A stretch of DNA of 64,000 nt from Macrolepiota albuminosa (taxonomy: Eukaryota > Basidiomycota > Agaricomycetes > Agaricales > Agaricaceae), in the NCBI GenBank assembly GCA_027475525.1, contig JAMWFC010000115.1, positions 496,001-560,000 on the forward strand, read 5' to 3'. Shown here in pieces: positions 1 through 10,928 of the stretch. The notes under the pieces were generated by a model. The model ran no database searches and was not told the DNA's origin. It saw nothing but the letters and a program-made list of their open reading frames with translations. Each line of letters begins with the position of its first letter. The stretch's first letter is position 1. Made by a program: the position numbers and the translations under genes.

Positions 1-423
1 CCTGTAAAGGGGTGTTATTTGACGAATTATGTCGAAAACTGGCAATGAACCTGTTCCTTGTTACAATTCAGATCCTTGACCCTCTCTATAACCCCCTTGA
101 TGTGCCTGAATGCTCAAATAACATACACATGCACAGATCTGGGCATCTGTGAGTTTAACAGAGCCAAAAAAAGGTGCAAATATATGTACTTGATGCTCTG
201 AACTACACCAGTTCTTCTGCTTTCGTTTTTTCTGATTTTATATGATGAATCACTGTTGATAGTTCAGGAAACCACATGGAATGATTGTTCAGAAGTCGAT
301 AAGAAAATCATGGATGTTATGGGGTGGGAATGAATGTTCGAAGCAGCATTGATGCTGAGCAATGTCCAGGATGCTGTGACACGTCAAATACACATGTGAC
401 AGTCACATATACACATCAATATC
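1..423. other. AT-rich sequence without a recognisable gene
   Basis: No coding region or RNA gene was recognised. The stretch is AT-rich and poor in CpG, like the transposon debris that follows it, so it is probably decayed mobile DNA. Confidence 0.4.
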
Positions 424-674
424 GCTCCCGTTGGCTTTAAACAGCCAATGTTACCCCTCACGTTGTCCTTGGAGTGTTTGCATGCAGCTAGAGGCTTTGC
501 TGCATGACCTAAAGTTGAAAAAAAAAGTTTGAAGTACAATCGATAAAACTGACATACCAATTTAGTACAAATACCTGCCCACAATGCTCTCGTTGGCTTT
601 AAACAGCCAACTCTAACCCTCTCATCATCCTTGGAGAGTCCAGACATGGCCGGAGGCTTTGCTGTATGTCCTAA
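424..674. repeat. Pair of ~90-bp direct repeats carrying a conserved small hairpin
   Basis: Two copies (about 424-513 and 586-674, spacing about 162 bp) share the order GCTC-CGTTGGC...CCTTGGAG...GAGGCTTTGCTG...CCTAAA. Each keeps the perfect inverted repeat TTGGCTTTAAACAGCCAA (6-bp stem), although the sequence around it has drifted. Such conservation could mark a small structured RNA, a transposon end, or only a recent duplication. No function can be assigned. Confidence 0.55.
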
Positions 675-750
675 AAAAAATAATAATAATAAAATTGGTC
701 AATCCACTACTGACCAGCCATTATGACATGTATTCGGCTGCTGCCTGGAG

Positions 751-1525
751 CTAATCTAATGCAATGTTGTAAGATGAATCTTCACCAGTATGAGTATGAA
801 CACTGATAGTATGGTTGGGATAATGCAAAGCAACAAACTCTACAAGCTCTGGCATAGAGTCAGCATCAAGATAATGGTCCTGGCTATACCCAAGGCTTAT
901 GTGCGGACGAACAAAGGTACTGCCTGAGATATGTAGAGTGTTTGGTAAGGGACTATTGTCAGGGGACTCCTCATTCCTTTCTTCTTTCACTCTTTATTTC
1001 TTCACTCTCCTTTCATTCACTTTCTTATTTCTTCTATCATTCTCTCATTTTGCTGTTACTACTTTTTCAACACTATCTGTTAGTACTATTCTCAACCTTT
1101 GAGGTGCTCTGGTTCTTTAGCTATCACTCAGACAAGTGTGGGCCCTTCAGCACCACTCCAGGCTGCTTAGATAAGCCGGAGTTTGCCTTTCTGACTTCTA
1201 AAGTCCGGAGTTTTCCTCCCTTGTTTGCACACTTGTTTGGTTAGTCAATTTTCGAGTTTTTAAGGTTTTGTTGTACTGTACAGTTGTTTCCCACGCTTCA
1301 GAGGCCCCAGAAGCGTCCAACCTGGCATAGGAAATCCCCAGACTTGTTCTCTTTGGATCTCCCTCTGCCAGGTGAGTAGCTACCTTGATATTGTCAGTAT
1401 ATATTCTAATACACTTTGGATCTCCCTCTGCCAGCTGTGTGACTGAGCCACAGCCTCTAGAGGTCGCCCTTACAACTATCTGTTGGTAAAGGAAAGCAGA
1501 CAGTCTTTTGCATCCTTGGCTGCAT
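751..1525 (-). pseudogene. Short ORF split by a solo LTR
   Basis: Reading on the minus strand from an ATG at 1525 and leaving out the LTR plus one target duplication gives one continuous 83-codon frame ending at the stop at 751. That both halves fall into a single frame supports an ORF that was intact before the LTR landed. The C-terminal half contains PHISLGY, which recalls the H-x-S/T motif of 2H phosphodiesterases, but the family is not identified. The 5' boundary is uncertain: a stop codon lies just before the chosen ATG, so this may be the last exon of a longer gene. Confidence 0.35.
957..1474 (-). mobile_element. Solo LTR, family A copy 1, TSD ACTAT
   Basis: A 518-bp block begins TGTCAGGGG and ends CGCCCTTACA, so it has TG...CA ends whose outermost bases form TGT/ACA. 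It is flanked by the 5-bp direct repeat ACTAT (952-956 and 1475-1479). Nearly identical or related blocks lie at 3450-3974, about 24925-25415 and 45319-45836. There is no internal retrotransposon sequence, so this is a solo LTR left by LTR-LTR recombination. A 21-bp motif starting CTTTGGATCTCCC occurs twice inside (1351-1371 and 1414-1434) in every copy. Strand is given as minus because TGTAAGGG is the usual 5' start of such LTRs; this orientation is an inference. Confidence 0.9.
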
Positions 1526-1755
1526 TTAGATTGTTTTATTGTTATATGTTGCCAACACCGAGTAGAAACCAACTTGTGAAATGATGTTGAAGGGGCAACA
1601 AATAGAAGCAGTGAATTCAATGCCTTGATATATAGCAGAATAATGAAACAGAGCTTTCCGGTTTTATCTGAATCAGATTCGATGACACACTGTTGATTTG
1701 CATTATAATCCTAGAGACATGTATAGCCCTTCAACTATCTGCCGACTTTACCTAC

Positions 1756-1910
1756 ATTTGGTTTTGGCTGTATGTAATCCACTTGTGGGGCTATATAAAT
1801 TTTTTAGAACATATGGTCATGCGATTGGGAGGATTTGGTTTTGGCTGTATGTAATCCACTTGTGGGGCTATATAAATTTTTTAGAACATATGGTCATGCG
1901 ATTGGGAGGA
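1756..1910. repeat. Perfect 77-bp tandem duplication
   Basis: Two adjacent copies (1756-1832 and 1833-1909) are identical over 77 bp, with one further chance match. The same exact period is found at 18339-18493 and 55183-55336. An identical length in unrelated sequences suggests overlapping contig ends joined without merging, not biological duplication. Confidence 0.9.
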
Positions 1911-1979
1911 GACATATCTAGCACTTTAAATGCTAGCAGCACATGCTTGAGCAACTCCATGAGAGCGGATGCTGACAAC

Positions 1980-3444
1980 CAAACTGCTCAGGAGTTGCAT
2001 GGAGATTGCCATATATCTGGCAGGTCACATTATATAAAATCTTCCACTTTATTATAGAATAAACTGCTGGTTCCAGAAACATGTTCCATCAGAAAGTCTG
2101 CTTACCTATTTAAGGTGCTTGCATGTGTGTTATATATAAGTAAACAGGCCGTCCAACCAAATGCTTACATAACATTTATTATTTATTTATTTATTTTAAT
2201 ATTATTTTAAATATTCCTAATTTTAAATATGATGTATATACATGTACGTTGATAGATGAATACAATGCGTATTTACTAGAATAAAATGTTAAAATACAGC
2301 GCGTTGATACTACAATAAAATATGTGAATTATCTGTGAAACTTATAAGGACCAGTAAGCATTAAAATTAAACTGACTTACATGAAAAATACAGACAGAAT
2401 TTATATGTTCTGCTCATGTGAGGTCTGTAATGTGCCTGCACTAATAAAATTAGACGATGAAATACCGGATGACTGAATACTCATGATTTCTCTTGAAGAG
2501 GTGTTGAAAACATGATGATAGGTTATGCTAGTCAGAACAATGTGCGTTACTGTTATAGCCTGAGCCGTCTAGCTATACGATGCACCGGAATATGAATAAG
2601 TGTATGCTTTATCTAAATATTGCTCATTGTTGCTCAGGTATAAGTGAAAAGCTGCAACGAGATGACTTTCTTAGTCAAATCCCTTTATCGTAAGATGTCG
2701 TGCATTACGGTCTCTATGAGCATAAGTGCTGATGGTAATATATAAATTTGACATCATAAAACTGCCTATAAACGCTAAAATATCTATAAAAACTCACCAG
2801 AACACTAGATCGGCAATGTTCACTCATGTCAATACATCAAAGTACCGACTGGATACTGTAGATAATGCAATGTCTGCCATTTCCCTCATCCGTCTGCTGT
2901 GCAATGATGTAGCAGAAGTGTGGAGGCACCAACACTGAATACTAGTGATGGGGAGTGCAGACATGATATTATGTGAATGGAATAACAAGTGTAAACATAT
3001 ATGAAGATATATTGAGAAGACACATCGACATTGTACATTTGTCATGTAAAGTAGTGAGTTCGCACTAACTATATGTTTTAATGATAACTCAACATATTGG
3101 CTGGTTTATCAAATTAGTGTATTGTAGTTCATCCCATCAGTGTATGAGTAACATGTCGTATTTTCCATAGAGGTTTGTGCAGAAACATTTTGTTTTGACT
3201 CGCAGGAATCCACAGATTGAGCAGACTGATGTTTTTCTGTACTGTATTACTTGATATAATTTTATTCATCGGAGTGTTCTAGCCCAGAGCGAGTAATAAG
3301 TACCAAGTCAATATACAGCAACGGTATTTGCTTCCATCAGGTGTCTGTTGAGCAAGTACACGGCAACATAGAATGCTAGTACCAGTATAACCAAGTGGTG
3401 GTGGGAATGCATTTTCTAGAGCGTACAATAGCATTTTGTAAGAG
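1980..3444. other. AT-rich intergenic or decayed repeat sequence
   Basis: No gene was recognised. Near 2143 is a copy of a short motif (TAAAC..GTCC..CCAAATGCTTA) that recurs near 4433 and 4657. Short ORFs here have no recognisable protein features. Confidence 0.4.
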
Positions 3445-3449
3445 GGAGC

Positions 3450-3974
3450 AGTCAGAGGACTCCTCATTTCTTCTTTTTCTCACTCCTTATCTTTTTATTC
3501 TCCCTTCATTCATTATCTTATTCTTCTGACATTATTTCATTTTACTGTTTCTATTCTTTCAACACTATCTGTTAATATTACTCTCAGCCCTTGAGATGCT
3601 CTGGTTCTTTAGCTACCATTCAGACAAGTGTGGACCTTTCAGCACTGCTTCCAGACTGCTTATATAAGCCGGAGTTTGCCTTTCTGACTTCTAAAGTCCG
3701 GAGTTTTCCTGCCTTGTTTGCACAGTTGTTTGGTTAGTCAATTTTCCAAGTTTTTAAGGTTTTGTTGTACTGTACAGTTGTTTCCCATGCTTCAGAAGCC
3801 CCAAAAGCGTCCAACCTGGCATAGGAAATCTCTAGACTTGTTCTCTTTGGATCTCTCTCTGCCAGGTGAGTAGTTATTATGATATTGTCAGTACATACTC
3901 TAATACACTTACACTTTGGATTTCCCTCTGCCAGCTGTGTGACTGAGCCACAGCCTCTAGAAATTGTCCTTACA
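3450..3974 (-). mobile_element. Solo LTR, family A copy 2, TSD GGAGC
   Basis: This 525-bp relative of the LTR at 957-1474 has the same order of blocks and ends in CCTTACA. It is flanked by GGAGC on both sides (3445-3449 and 3975-3979). The first base is A where the family has T, and there are many C-to-T and G-to-A differences from copy 1, so it is older. The internal 21-bp repeat pair is still present. Confidence 0.88.
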
Positions 3975-3979
3975 GGAGC

Positions 3980-4432
3980 CAGATGTAATATAGCCAGTAT
4001 AAGAAACCACCGAAAGGAACCAACAGACTGAAAGACATAGAAAGGTGGAGAGCACATCAGGGGAGAAGAGATGAAGGATTATGTACATACTTTAATATAT
4101 AAAAAACAAAATAGTAATACATATCATCAAATATACACGTAGCATAAGTTGTTTCAACATACCATAAATTTGTATTTTTTGTTTTTAAATAAACAATTGT
4201 GTTTCTTACTTTTACAAGTAGAAACCAGTTTTGCTTGTTGGCTAGCCTTGTACGAAGTGGCATGACAATGAGTAAATATATATATATGTGTTTGCTATGT
4301 AATATTTGAACAGTCATTCAACTGAACCATTATGTAATACAAAGTCACATTTACGAATTCGTTATTTAATTTTACTAATTATTCTTTTTATAATTTAATA
4401 ATCGTTTAAAATCATGACAAAATAAATAAACA
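3980..4432. other. AT-rich sequence, no gene seen
   Basis: A very AT-rich stretch with poly-A/T runs and a short TATATA microsatellite near 4276. No supportable coding region. Confidence 0.4.
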
Positions 4433-4865
4433 AATATAATTAAACTGATTGTCCCACCAAATGATTATATAATATATCATCACATTAAAAATTTCATGGT
4501 CATGAAATTGATCAGGTGAATATACGGTGGACATAACGTGCCCAAACTCATGATTACTAACCAATAAACCAAGTATAATACACGTGAATACATATTATAT
4601 CAGCGTTTGGATGCACAGCAGAAAAATAAATAAGTAATTAAATAAATAAAATATATAAGTAAACCAATCATTCCACCGAATGCTTATATAACATGCACCT
4701 TTGTTCACTTAATAGGTATACCAAGGATCATCTTTACGGACTACTTAGTCCTTAGTTAGCTGTCGTTGATAAAAATGAATTATATTTTGGTTTAGATCAG
4801 ATTAAATTGTATTCTTTATGGGCATGTTTAACATATATTATGTCAGCGTTTGGATGTATGACCAG
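4433..4865. repeat. Imperfect duplicated AT-rich segment
   Basis: Two motifs recur in the same order about 225-240 bp apart: TAAAC...TCC.ACC.AATG.TTATATAA (4433 and 4657) and TATTAT.TCAGCGTTTGGATG (about 4592 and 4839). The first motif also occurs near 2143. This is a decayed tandem or dispersed repeat of unknown origin. Confidence 0.5.
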
Positions 4866-4950
4866 TTTAAAGATTATATGACCTCACATCGTCCAAATTT
4901 ACATTAACTGTCCTGATTTTGCAAGGGGGTTGTTTGAACAATAGCACTTC

Positions 4951-5964
4951 TAGCATAGGTGGATGGCTTCATAGTAATATAGTAATATGACCTATATCCT
5001 TAAATACACAGACTTGATTCAAACTAAACAATTCCCCATCAGTAATATACGATTACGCCACTCTGATGTATAACACTATTGTTGCTTTACTACCTCTGCA
5101 GACTTGTATATCCAACGTATCCAGACTGCCTTCTTCAACAATCAACCTTCTACCAGTAATTAAACTGTCATAGAATCACACCCTCAAGGATGAATCCATA
5201 TATCGACAAGTAAAATGACTGTTTGCAAAATATATGATACCTTTTAGGATATATCACTTGTCTCCCGAACCATAAACAGGCACATTGATGTATCTATTAA
5301 TCGTAATATTGATTGATGCCACATCAAAAGTCTAAAGGTTGCCCTTACAATACTAGTGATAGTGCATGCCTCCAGCTTAATTTAAGCATTATCAATAAAA
5401 TTGAGATATTATTACTTTGAATACAAATTTTAATATTTCAGAATGCAAAGATTTTTTAACAAACTTCAGCTTAAGTGGAAATCACTGAGCCTTTGCCTAT
5501 CAATTGCTTGTTTATTTTCTACTATACTTGGGCTATTTATACTGTTTTTTTAGTATACAAACCACTATCTATACATAACTCTTTGTTATAACTTTTTCAG
5601 CTTCAATAACATATTTGATAGTCTAATTTCTCTTTTGAAAGGCCTGTTTAGGTGCTACCATTCAGTTTCTTGTTCTACTATTCATCTGGATTATTTTGAT
5701 TGCTACTTTCTCATTTGCTTCTGCTCTATTTAGCATGATCCCATTTATAAATCTTTCTTTCTTTTTTGAGTGCTTCTCTGCATTCCATGCTTCTTTTTCT
5801 TTCCTCTTTCAGTCATGTCAAATTGGGCATTGTCAGATCTGATCTTGATCTAGATCATTACAATTTGATTTTATTTTGTTTCTTCTGCCAGCTCTAATAC
5901 TTCTCCTCTCTATTATAGTGGTTGAACTATTACTATATTACTATGTTGCCATCTACCTATGCTA
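4951..5964. repeat. 40-bp inverted repeats about 0.94 kb apart
   Basis: The left arm (4951-4990) and right arm (5926-5964) are imperfect reverse complements over about 40 bp, sharing ACTATATTACTATG and ACCTATGCTA. They could be terminal inverted repeats of a non-autonomous DNA element or two inverted fragments of one repeat. No transposase lies between them. A TTGCCCTTACA at 5339-5349 resembles the end of LTR family A. Confidence 0.45.
5475..5925 (-). mobile_element. Decayed copy of the LTR-like insert found at 34977-35925
   Basis: Read on the minus strand, this segment matches 35105-35590 in order: the block CCAACCACT, then AGCTGGCAGAAG, then GATCTAGATCAAGATCAGAT, then the TATA-like CAGTATAAATAGCCCAAG, then GGCAAAGGCTCAGTG. 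Similarity stops near 5475. The copy is AT-shifted compared with the other one. The TATA-like box and dispersed copies fit an LTR, but typical TG...CA ends were not found. Confidence 0.6.
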
Positions 5965-6183
5965 GCTAAGAACACATCAGTAGTGATATGCCTCGATGGA
6001 CCATTTATGAATAAGGAAGTGGCTTATGAAGTAATAATCAAAAATGAAGAAGAAGATAAGTAAGCAATAAATAGGCATGTGGGATAGCATCAAAACTCTT
6101 ATAAGAGAAAGCTTGCCACCACAGCAGAAGAAGGGTAATTAAAGCAGAAGGAAAAACAGTAGTGACAAAAGCAGCTCAACGAT

Positions 6184-6786
6184 CTAGTCAGTATCTAGGC
6201 GACCCACCACAATTCTCTGGACTTGACACCAAATATGCCCTGCTAGTCGGATTGATATGAGGTGCCAACTCACTGCGATTCTATGAGTAAATCTCCTTGT
6301 TTCAAGGAGCAGATTTTGGTTTGTGTTCTGGATGATCCCCACAATTTTTAGCACATCTGGAATTTGACTTAAATAAAAGGTGGAACACTGGAGAGGCCAT
6401 ACAACAGGGTTATTCTGGAAAAAAGACTCAGCTGCATCCATTAGACTCTTGGCCTCCTCTTCTGTGACCAGTCCCTTACTTTGCATTTCAGAGCATTTTA
6501 GATATGTGGATTGGCAGATTTTGCTCGTCGTTTTGAGCCTCCATGTCATAAATCTCGGACACTCAACAAATATATGGTGTTTGTCCTCAATTGAGCAACC
6601 ACACTCTAATTGACAGGCAGGGGAACTGATCATTCCTCTAGAGAAAAGCCTTGCTATGGTATCCCAACCTGACATAAAGCTGAACGATGGCAGAGTAGCA
6701 TGAAATGGCTCTGAGGTAAGGAAAGTCTGAAGGTACATTCCGATTGTATACCATGCATTGGAGTCAAAGACCCAGGGTATGTTCAA
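6184..6786 (-). pseudogene. C-terminal remnant of a non-LTR retrotransposon reverse transcriptase
   Basis: An open frame of 200 codons. Residues about 25-70 (FHATLPSFSF... then CQLECGCSIEDKHHIFVECP) resemble the zinc-binding region that follows the RT domain of LINE-type elements, with the pattern C-x3-C-x-C...HH...C. The catalytic RT domain is not seen: upstream sequence (6787-6900) soon meets stops. The frame stays open although the surroundings are decayed. It was assigned from the motif only, so the family is tentative. Confidence 0.5.
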
Positions 6787-6789
6787 GAT

Positions 6790-7505
6790 CCAAAGCCATT
6801 TTGTGAGCTAAGAGGTGATCAGTGAAGCTGTGAATATTTGTATTGGAGAGACTATATTGGTTATTCTTAAGCTTAAAAACCAGAGCAAGCCTCCTATGGC
6901 AATTTTTTCTTATTCTTTTAAATTTAGTTAAAATGTTTTTTCTATAATTTTAACAGAACTATTCAAATCAAATTATGAAATTAATTGAATTATCATGTTT
7001 TTACATTGTTTTGCAAACAAAATGTCATTTTCTGTACCCAATGTATGTTCTGAGCATATTTTATTAAAGATTCATATAGTGCAGAGTCAATAAATTAATA
7101 TTTTATATATTAAACAATATAATGTTAATATTTGAATAAGTTTGAGTCAAATTAAATGTGGTTTGAGCTCAATTTCTTGCATTTAAAAAAGTAAGGCTGA
7201 GATTGTATTTGAGCTTTGTAGTACTCAAAACATAAAATATTAACAAATTAATAATAATATTAAAGTTAAATTTAAGACTTAAGTTGAAAAACAAAAAAAA
7301 TTGGATAAAGAATTACTTTTTTAGTTTGTTTTCTAGCAGAAATTAGTAGAAAATGCTTAAAGAATTTCTGAAAAATCACTGAAAAATTAGAAAAAAATTG
7401 AAAGGCTACTAATATACTGATTCTTTCTTTTTTTGAGAGTGATAAATGTTCCACAAAATCAGAAAAATCCAATTTAGCTTACAATAATACTTTGACTGGC
7501 TTGCA
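6790..7505. other. AT-rich sequence, no gene seen
   Basis: Strongly AT-rich with homopolymer runs; no supportable coding or RNA gene. Confidence 0.4.
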
Positions 7506-7508
7506 TTG

Positions 7509-7682
7509 AGTGGGAAAAACTGAGGTCTTAATCAAACAAAGTGAGGTTGAGGCTGTAATTGAGCACTGTGTTGGAAAAAACTAAGGCCTTAACCAAACAA
7601 AGTGAGATTGAGGCTGGAATTCAGCACTGAATTCTCTATGCATATTTGGAGCCCTAACCAAATAAAGTGAGGTTAGAGTAGA
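7509..7682. repeat. Imperfect ~60-bp tandem repeat, about three units
   Basis: The unit GGAAAAACT.AGG.CTTAA.CAAA followed by AAAGTGAG.TTGAGGCT and TTCAGCACTG recurs about three times with point changes. The repeats lie in CpG-poor debris. No coding function is apparent. Confidence 0.65.
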
Positions 7683-7689
7683 GGCAAAG

Positions 7690-8728
7690 CCCTCAATGAA
7701 ATGCTAGTTACATGCCAAAAGCATGCAGCACAGCTTATAAATATTATGCTACTTCCTAAATACTTTTGTTGGCCAGATAAAAACAACATTTAATTGCCAC
7801 CAATAACTGTACTTGCATAGGTGGGAAATCCTTTTACTGGGTGAGTTGGAGTAACCTCAAGAGTGCTACTATGCTTGTCTTAATTCCAATGTATGTATAT
7901 ATAAAATAGTATATGGTACAATTGATCTTTGCCACCTACTGCAACTTTTATAAAACTTGAGTAAAGTAATTGAAAATATGTAGGAAAAGAGATGTGAATG
8001 TTTTTTTTTGTTTTTTTTTTTAGAATTTTGCTTACTTTATTAATTAATTTTTTTTTCAAGTCATAAAGCTTTTTATTCCTGGTAGTATAGCAGAAAGCCA
8101 TCATATAAATGATGATGAGATTTTTTTTGATATAGCATTGATACATTAAAGTGCAAAGAGAAAAATAGCACCACTGAATTTCTAAGATCATGAATAAGTT
8201 GAGGAATTCTCTAGCTAGAAGAGAGGTAAAGAAATGCTTGAAATGTTCAAGAATGAGAAAATGTAGAATAAGGTGTTTAGCTGTAAGAGCAGGCACTAAT
8301 GACTAAACTTGATTGCTAAGGCCTATATATTCTAGAAGCAACATCTTTAGAGTCAAAAAAAAAGCAAGAACCATTAACACAAGTCTCAATTGCTTACAGA
8401 AGATAACAAGTTGGGATATATTTCACAAGACTACAGTGTACAATAAATCTGGTGCTATCAAATCAGTGGCAATATGAAGCTGAGAAAGTTGCCTCACTTT
8501 AGCAATGTTAGAAGCACATTTCAAGGACCAGAATAGGCAACACTGCGAAGAAGAGCAAGTCCAGACTTGAGAGGTCCAGGAAAAATTCGATGTCCAGTAT
8601 TAGAACGAGGGCTCTAAAAGATAAAGCTGTTAGTAACAAAAAGACAACTCAAATAGAAGTGCTGCACACCAGAAAAGAACTTTCTTCCAACAATAAATCA
8701 AGTCATCCAGCTGTATCACTGATTCCAA
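7690..8728. other. AT-rich sequence, no gene seen
   Basis: AT-rich with long T runs near 8008-8060. A 138-codon minus frame (7880-8296) is low-complexity and Lys/Phe/Ile-rich, as expected by chance in AT-rich DNA. Confidence 0.4.
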
Positions 8729-9148
8729 TTACCTGGAATCAGCAATGATTAAAAGAAAAGCACTGCTACATGTTTGGAAAAAGCATACTTTGAAGTTCTT
8801 ACCCCAGATTTGTTCAGTACCAAACTTCTCCAATGGTGATGAATCTCCCCAAATTTCACAAGCAGCATGCAACAAATGACAGCGACGACTTAATTCAAGC
8901 ATTTCATTTCTCAACTCTGGTACTCCACCAGGAGGGAGGTGGTGAAAGAAAGAAGTAGCACGTTCGAGGAATGTGGTAGGATCAGTGGCAATATATACAC
9001 AGCCTAATGGAGTAGTAGTCATTGGGGAGGCTGATGGTAATGCTTGACGGACAAGGAAATTTATAGGTATCTGTTTATCCCATGTATCCCATTTTACATT
9101 TTTAGATGCAATGTTTCCGTGTTCGCAACTCGGGTCAAGCGTGGTCAT
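8729..9148 (-). CDS. Hypothetical ORF at the edge of the transposon island
   Basis: A 139-codon minus frame of mixed, protein-like composition that I do not recognise. It spans the junction between CpG-poor debris and the CpG-normal gene region near 9.1 kb. A good donor (GGTAAGAA) lies at about 8799-8806, so the last 25 codons may be intron and the true protein may continue in a further exon. It is probably part of a decayed mobile or duplicated gene. Confidence 0.3.
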   Translation of the reverse strand: MTTLDPSCEHGNIASKNVKWDTWDKQIPINFLVRQALPSASPMTTTPLGCVYIATDPTTFLERATSFFHHLPPGGVPELRNEMLELSRRCHLLHAACEIWGDSSPLEKFGTEQIWGKNFKVCFFQTCSSAFLLIIADSR

Positions 9149-9353
9149 TTGACATGCTTCTCACCGCTTTTGTTGCTCAAGATCATACTCGAAATCTACG
9201 TGCTCCACGGAAGGTTCTGTATTCCATGACTCAAACGACTTCGAAACGGTGTGCTCCATGTAAATCCGGCCAGATATATGCTTGCAATCGCTATGTCCTC
9301 CTGGCTCTGTACAGATACATTCATTGTCCATTCTTCATCCGCTCAGGTACTGG

Positions 9354-10928
9354 ATGCCAAAAAGCAAAGTTGTCGCCCTCAAAACGAGGAGAGAAACGCA
9401 GGATGCGTGGTTGGACAACCTCATCATCGCAGCAGGCCTTGTTCGTGATGCAAGCGATGTAGCGCTGTTTCACCCCCTCAAATTCGCAGCGACAATCGTG
9501 TTTCAGGTCCTTGAAAAGATACAGGCGAGTGCCGATTTTTTTATGTAGTGAAGGACGGCTTTGAAACCTGCGGCTGCCGCGATTCGCAGACTGCTCGTAA
9601 GAACGAAGATGATTTCAAGGACCTTTCCCAGTCTCTGGTGGATGTCATAACCACCATTAGAGACAACTACCTGTCAGTGCCCCCGAACCAACCGTTGCCG
9701 CGCGATTTCACCAATGGGGTCCAGAAGTTTACAAAGTACGTTGCTCAGTAAGGGTATATGTATGGCCGTAAACGCTGAACGATTCTTTGTTGTTGTCAGC
9801 GAGCTCCTTTACTTGCAAACCCAGATCAATGAAAGCGTGCGGAAAACTCGCAGTTGGACTCGCTACTTCCGGTCAAGACAAATTGCGAGCGCCATCGGAC
9901 ATTATAATGCTAGGGTCAACAATCTTCGATCAAACCTGATAGTGCGTGTGCTTAATTCACAGTGAAGGGAATACCCAATTGATTATTTTGGCAGATGAAT
10001 ATCGTCATCAGTATGCATAAAACAATGTACGAAAAAAACACTCCTCGTCACCTGGAGTATACTGCAAATCTTCTCTACTTTGTGGATGCAATGAATATCA
10101 AAACGCCTGTGCCTATGGAACTTTGCTTGACTCCCGAGGTAAGTCTATCTTTTGCATATATCACAACAAGTTAGTCTCATGATCCACCTTTCAAAGAGTT
10201 TTGATACCTATGTCAAACTTCTCTTTCGTGCTCGATTAGGCTACGAAGTCATAGAAAGAGGGGACTATGCACTCTCGCTTCTGGAATTTACGGGAACTTA
10301 TCAAACTCTTAAGCGGACCAACAAAAACTGGGCATTGCTTGTCCGACCGGGAGTCACGATCACGATGGACATAATATCTAGATCCCAGTCTACGGACATG
10401 GACAACAACGACAGTCGGCAGTGTCCTTCGTGCCACTTCCTCTGCGTCAATGCCACTTTAGGAGATGAAGTGATATGGTGAGTGGTGTTAATTCGCTGTT
10501 TCAAGTTCAAGTGTACTCATTTATAATGGCGTCAGTCCTCGTTGTTCGACCTTCTTCCGTGTTTCGCGAGGTGTAATCGAAGAGGTTGGAGCTAATGTTG
10601 AGCAACCTCCTTCGCGGTCTCGAGAAAAACTGTACGAAAGCTGTATCCATCATTTTCGTCGCATCCTGGTTCTTTCAGGAACCTGTGGAGCCAGAGCTAG
10701 TAAGTGAAAGACACACCTATCCAATTTGCTTGAAATCGAGTCATGATTCTTACAGATAAGGAGATGGAACTTGCTTGTGCTTCGACCGCATCAACACCAG
10801 CAAAGGTGCACTCGAATCTAGAACTTCCCAGCCTCGTCGCACATATCCCTCCTCGTCAGCTACTCCGGCATAGACACGTCATGAATGTTGATCGTGCAAT
10901 AGCAGTGCAAGTGTACAACCAGGGGTGA
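9354..10928 (+). CDS. Four-helix-bundle / fungal ubiquitin-like domain protein
   Basis: Seven exons give a 406-residue protein: 9354-9524, 9590-9735, 9800-9941, 9995-10138, 10197-10477, 10536-10699, 10756-10928. All phases agree. Residues about 1-155 form a helical region ending RYFRSRQIASAIGHYN, like the MLKL-type four-helix bundle used as an adaptor or membrane-acting domain in many Agaricomycete signalling proteins. Residues about 180-265 fit the fungal ubiquitin-like domain (PVPMELCLTPE, YEVIERGDYAL, LLVRPGVTITMDIISR). They are followed by paired zinc-ligand-like motifs, CPSC and CPRCSTFFRVS; the second appears only when the 10478-10535 intron is removed, which supports the model. Intron 1 uses a GC donor. 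The start is the first ATG leading into the conserved helix. The partner and exact function are unknown. Confidence 0.8.

Noticed and set aside
384..647. 87-codon minus-strand ORF
   Set aside because: Composed of the two direct repeats; no protein features.
4911..5349. Possible fifth family A LTR (TGTCCTG...TTGCCCTTACA)
   Set aside because: Only the last ~25 bp resemble the family and no target duplication flanks it.
8008..8060. Long T runs as possible Pol III terminators
   Set aside because: No A/B box or RNA gene upstream; homopolymers are common in this AT-rich island.
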